From NCBI RefSeq assembly GCF_018129995.1, contig NZ_JAFCKS010000007.1, positions 124,001 through 188,000 of the forward strand: a stretch of DNA of 64,000 nucleotides, in the 5' to 3' direction. The position numbers were made by a program, and so were the translations under genes. Position 1 is the stretch's first letter. Each line of letters opens with the position of its first letter. Source of the DNA: Bradyrhizobium sp. SZCCT0153. GTDB lineage: Bacteria > Pseudomonadota > Alphaproteobacteria > Rhizobiales > Xanthobacteraceae. Shown piece by piece: positions 61,019-64,000 of this stretch. Under the pieces are notes generated by a model. It worked only from the letters and a program-made list of their open reading frames with translations, had not been told where the DNA came from and ran no database searches.

Positions 61019-62467
61019 ATGAAGAGAATGAAGGCTCTTTTTGCAGCGATGCTCATCGTGGCGTCGCTTGGGGCCGCCAACTACGTGGCATGGCTCAGGT
61101 TGCATCCCGAAGTTTCGGCCGTGGAATCGATTAATGAGAAGGCGAAATACAACGCCCATGTTGTGATGCTTCACCAGCGCGCCATGGAGCGCGTCGATCC
61201 GGGCACGAGCGAATCATATTTGCCGGTCTACGACGCGCAAAATCCCGGATTGTTCCTGCTGGTGGCGGAACTCGCCATACGAGCCGGCGCGACGACTCCA
61301 CTCCCGCTCGAAGTTCTTTCCATCCTGCTGTTCAATATTGGAGCCTTGTGCTTCTTCTTTTGGGTCTATTTGCTGTTCAGCGACGTCATCGCCGCAACGT
61401 TTGCCACCGTATTCCTGGTGCTGTCGCAGTTCTTCCTGTTCTTCTCCGGCGTCACGCACACGATGCCCTATGAGTTCGTGTTCTTCAACCTGACGCTGCT
61501 GCTCTTTCTGCTCTACTTGAAGCGAGGCGAGCGGGTCTATCTCGTGGGGTCGCTGCTGGCCATGTTCCTCATGGCCATGAACTACTGGTTCTACTATATG
61601 TCATCGTGGATCGTGATGGTCGGTCTCTGGTGGCAGTATCGAGGTCGCCCCCGCCTGCGTGACGTTGCGCTGATTTCCGCTCCGCTTGTCGCGGCCGCCA
61701 CGCTTACAGCCGCCATGATCATGTTCATCGTCGGCGGCTTCACAAGCGGAATTCTGCGGATGCTGGACCTGTTCGTGGCTCGAACCGTCGACGCTCGCAT
61801 GCCGAACAGCCATTGGTATCCTGGCGTCAAGTTTGTTTCTGCTGCGGATTGGGATCGCTATCCCGATGTCGTCGCATCCCGACTGGAATGGGCATATAGT
61901 TTTGACCTGCAATCCTTCTCGATTGCGGCCGGCTGTGCGGTGATCTTGCTGTCAATCCGCAAGCGCAGCTCTGCTGTGTCGGCTCTGATTCTTTTGCTTG
62001 GAAGCCTGTCCTGGTACTTCGTGATGCTCCAGCACACGTTTGTCCATTCATTCAGTGGTATGTATAGCTTCCTCGGCATATGTCCGCTATTTGGCTTGAT
62101 GATCGCCGAAGCGGTTGTCCGCCTCTGCGACGCGCTGAGTTCCACCCGAGCCTGCTTCACGGGCGGAAGCATTAGGCGCGCGGTTCTTTCGACATGTGTT
62201 GCGGGGGTGATGGTCGTCGTGTCGTGGTGGGCGGTGGTTCCGTTCTATCGGAACTCCGTCGGGTTAATCAAAAAGACGGTCGCTATCGCGGCCGACGTCG
62301 AGAAGAAATATCGGCTGGCGGTCCAGGACGCCTGTCGCGATAATTCAAAGGTGACCCTGGAAGAGTTGAAAGGGGCCGCGCAAGCGTGGGGCTTCCAGTG
62401 GACCCCCGAAATCCTCGCTGCCACCAACCAAATGCCGACCTGTTCCCGTTATAGCAGCGTGCAATGA
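61019..62467 (+). CDS. Multi-pass membrane protein, GT-C-like, unknown function
   Basis: A 482-residue protein from ATG 61019 with about ten hydrophobic segments: MKALFAAMLIVASLGAANYV, an early loop (SESYLPVYDAQNPGLFLLV), then SILLFNIGALCFFFWVYLLF and others, and a soluble tail EKKYRLAVQDACRDN. The overall layout (large early periplasmic loop after the first span, then many spans) resembles GT-C glycosyltransferases, but no DXD-like motif is decisive. It precedes a SAM methyltransferase and a GT2, supporting a glycan or lipid-linked sugar pathway. Confidence 0.6.
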   Translation: MKRMKALFAAMLIVASLGAANYVAWLRLHPEVSAVESINEKAKYNAHVVMLHQRAMERVDPGTSESYLPVYDAQNPGLFLLVAELAIRAGATTPLPLEVLSILLFNIGALCFFFWVYLLFSDVIAATFATVFLVLSQFFLFFSGVTHTMPYEFVFFNLTLLLFLLYLKRGERVYLVGSLLAMFLMAMNYWFYYMSSWIVMVGLWWQYRGRPRLRDVALISAPLVAAATLTAAMIMFIVGGFTSGILRMLDLFVARTVDARMPNSHWYPGVKFVSAADWDRYPDVVASRLEWAYSFDLQSFSIAAGCAVILLSIRKRSSAVSALILLLGSLSWYFVMLQHTFVHSFSGMYSFLGICPLFGLMIAEAVVRLCDALSSTRACFTGGSIRRAVLSTCVAGVMVVVSWWAVVPFYRNSVGLIKKTVAIAADVEKKYRLAVQDACRDNSKVTLEELKGAAQAWGFQWTPEILAATNQMPTCSRYSSVQ

Positions 62468-62609
62468 GAGCCGACTGATGTCGGTCGACCGGGACCTGCC
62501 GGTCTGGACCGACGGATTTGGGCGGCAACTGCAGCGCGACATGACGCGCGTATTCCCTTGAGAAGCGCAATTTGCCCTGCTAATCGATGGATCGGAAAGC
62601 AAGGTCCGC

Positions 62610-63359
62610 ATGGTTCAAGCCTCTCGTCCGCACCAGCCTGTTTCATCTGACAGTCTCAAGACTGGTGCCGATACCTATTCGAGCGCGATTGCGGACGCCC
62701 AAAACTACATGGATTGGGTGATCGAACAGTTCCGCCCCTATTTGAAGGGCGAGATTCTCGAAGTCGGTTTCGGCCACGGTCACTACAGCAACAGGCTCAG
62801 CCAGTTCGGCGACTATTGCGGTGTCGACCATGATCGCGAGAGCGTCGAGCATGCCAGGACCGCGATGCCCGGCCGGAAGTTTGCCGTCTGCGACATCTTG
62901 GCGCGAGAGCAACTGCGCGGACTGTTTCCGCAGGGCGTCGATGCCGTCTTCACCATCAATGTGCTCGAGCACATCGAGGACGACGCCACGGCGATCGCCA
63001 ATCTTGTCGACGTGCTGAAGCCGGGAGGGCACCTCCTGATCAGCGTGCCGGCTCTGATGCTGCTCTACAACGACCTCGACCGCCTGGCGGGGCACTGCCG
63101 CCGTTACACCACGACGCGTCTGGCCGATCTGCTTGCGGATCAGCCGGTCGAACTCGTTCGGCTCAGCTACTTCAATCCGATTGGCGGATTGGGGTGGCTT
63201 GCCAATCGCCTGAAGCGGCATCAGTCGCTGAACGATGACGCCGTCAACGGGCAGATTGCGCTATTTGACAAATATATCGTGCCGCTGTCGCGGGCGCTCG
63301 ATCCGCTCTCGCGAAGTTTCTTCGGGCAATCCGTCACCTGCATTGCACGTCGCCGATGA
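62610..63359 (+). CDS. SAM-dependent methyltransferase (class I)
   Basis: A 249-residue Rossmann-fold methyltransferase. SAM site motif I is ILEVGFGHGHYSNRLSQFG near residue 48; GVDHDRESVEHARTAMPGRK follows; VDAVFTINVLEHIEDDATAI near 110 and LKPGGHLLISVPALMLLYND near 132 are motif II/III. H/R pair in LAGHCRRYTTTRL near 155. Its stop overlaps the next gene's ATG (ATGA), so both are coupled. Substrate is probably a sugar or lipid-linked intermediate in the cluster. Confidence 0.86.
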   Translation: MVQASRPHQPVSSDSLKTGADTYSSAIADAQNYMDWVIEQFRPYLKGEILEVGFGHGHYSNRLSQFGDYCGVDHDRESVEHARTAMPGRKFAVCDILAREQLRGLFPQGVDAVFTINVLEHIEDDATAIANLVDVLKPGGHLLISVPALMLLYNDLDRLAGHCRRYTTTRLADLLADQPVELVRLSYFNPIGGLGWLANRLKRHQSLNDDAVNGQIALFDKYIVPLSRALDPLSRSFFGQSVTCIARRR

Positions 63360-64000
63360 TCTCAGTCGTCATTCCCGCACTCAACGAGCGCAACGGCATC
63401 GTTGAAACCATTGATCGGGCCAAGGCGGCTCTCGACGGCGCTCAGCTCACTCCCTATGAAATCGTCGTCGTCGACGATGGTTCGGTCGACGGGACTGGCG
63501 CGCTCGCCGAGGAGGCGGGGGCAAAGGTGCTCAGGCATCCCCACAACATCGGCTATGGCCGCTCGCTGAAGGATGGAATTCGCGCCGCATCCTACGATAC
63601 GATCGTCATCAGCGATGCGGATGGTTCCTACCCGATGGAGGCGATCCCGGCACTGGTCGCGCGCTTTGGACAGGGTTTTGACATGGTCGTCGGCGCTCGG
63701 ACCGGGCCCAACTACCGGGAGTCGATGCTGAAGTCGCCGTTGCGCGCCGTCCTGAAGGCGATCGTCGAATTCACCGCCAACCGCGACATTCCCGACATCA
63801 ACTCCGGCCTTCGTGTGTTCGGCCGGCAGGTCGCCATCTCCTACTTCCAGCACGTCAGCGATCTGTTCAGCTTCACGACGTCGCTGACACTGGCCTACAT
63901 GATGAACGCAAAATTCGTCGACTACGTCAACATCGACTACAAGACGCGGATCGGTCGCTCCAAGGTGAACCTGTTCCGCGACTCCGTCAGGACCCTGCAA
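63356..64000 (+). CDS. Glycosyltransferase family 2 (partial, runs off the window)
   Basis: The frame starts at ATG 63356, overlapping the methyltransferase by 4 bases, and is open to 64,000 (215 codons). It reads MISVVIPALNERNGIVETID, EIVVVDDGSVDGTGALAEEA, HPHNIGYGRSLKDGIRAASY, VISDADGSYPMEAIPALVAR (the DxD-type acidic motif) and VVGARTGPNYRESMLKSPLR. This is a GT-A, dolichol-phosphate-mannose-synthase-like glycosyltransferase, commonly using polyprenyl phosphate as acceptor. The C-terminus, which may hold membrane spans, is outside the window. Confidence 0.9.
   Translation, partial: MISVVIPALNERNGIVETIDRAKAALDGAQLTPYEIVVVDDGSVDGTGALAEEAGAKVLRHPHNIGYGRSLKDGIRAASYDTIVISDADGSYPMEAIPALVARFGQGFDMVVGARTGPNYRESMLKSPLRAVLKAIVEFTANRDIPDINSGLRVFGRQVAISYFQHVSDLFSFTTSLTLAYMMNAKFVDYVNIDYKTRIGRSKVNLFRDSVRTLQ

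Overview
The window looks like the chromosome of a Bradyrhizobium-type alphaproteobacterium. The GC content is high. Core genes appear in alphaproteobacterial order (ribE-ribH-nusB-thiL-hppA; bamE / cytochrome bc1 chaperone / DUF177 / plsX-fabH-ihfA-merR; ctaA and rplM-rpsI). A GcrA-family regulator, a Porin_2-type porin and several families of short palindromic intergenic repeats typical of this genus are also present. Species cannot be fixed from the sequence alone.

Layout. 1-11.2 kb is core: end of riboflavin synthase, lumazine synthase, NusB, ThiL, a K+-independent H+-pumping pyrophosphatase, a small zinc-ribbon membrane protein, a TctC-type binding protein, BamE, a bc1 assembly chaperone, a DUF177 protein, PlsX, FabH, IHF-alpha and a MerR regulator. 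At 11,260 lies tRNA-Pro(GGG). Its 3' 46 bp (11,293-11,338) are repeated exactly at 25,892-25,937, enclosing a 14.6-kb integrated island.

The island carries a VapE-type phage/satellite replication ATPase, phage-like small genes (one with a frameshift), a CopG-like protein and a restriction-modification cluster: Vsr nickase, cytosine-5 DNA methyltransferase and two tandem, diverged Eco29kI-family GIY-YIG endonucleases. It also holds a secreted unknown, a leftward operon ending in a secreted staphylococcal-nuclease-like enzyme, an IS256-family element with a frameshifted transposase, a serine recombinase, a DUF2442-HTH/DUF4160 pair, and at its right end an HTH protein, an excisionase-like protein and the tyrosine integrase. 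It resembles a phage-satellite-type element with defence cargo.

26-41 kb is general metabolism and regulation: TetR with a divergent esterase, a DapA-family lyase/aldolase, an SDR, an alpha/beta hydrolase-fold protein lacking the usual nucleophile, MarR, a major porin, a GcrA-like regulator, an acetamidase/formamidase, YdcF, DUF169, a trans-acting enoyl reductase-like protein, and an FAD monooxygenase divergent from its probable MarR repressor. 41.8-51 kb is a surface polysaccharide locus: an O-antigen-ligase/polymerase-like protein, a polyprenyl-phosphate sugar transferase, a GT4, a Wzz/GumC-like chain-length protein with a dead kinase domain, a GNAT/CelD-like protein and a NodB-fold protein that has lost its metal ligands. 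51-57 kb holds heme A synthase, MetY, a CoA-binding protein, an enoyl-CoA hydratase, a thioesterase and rplM-rpsI. 57-61 kb holds a membrane diguanylate cyclase, a small membrane protein, an ABM monooxygenase and an AI-2E-family permease. The window ends in a second glycan-type cluster (membrane GT-C-like protein, methyltransferase, GT2 running off the end).
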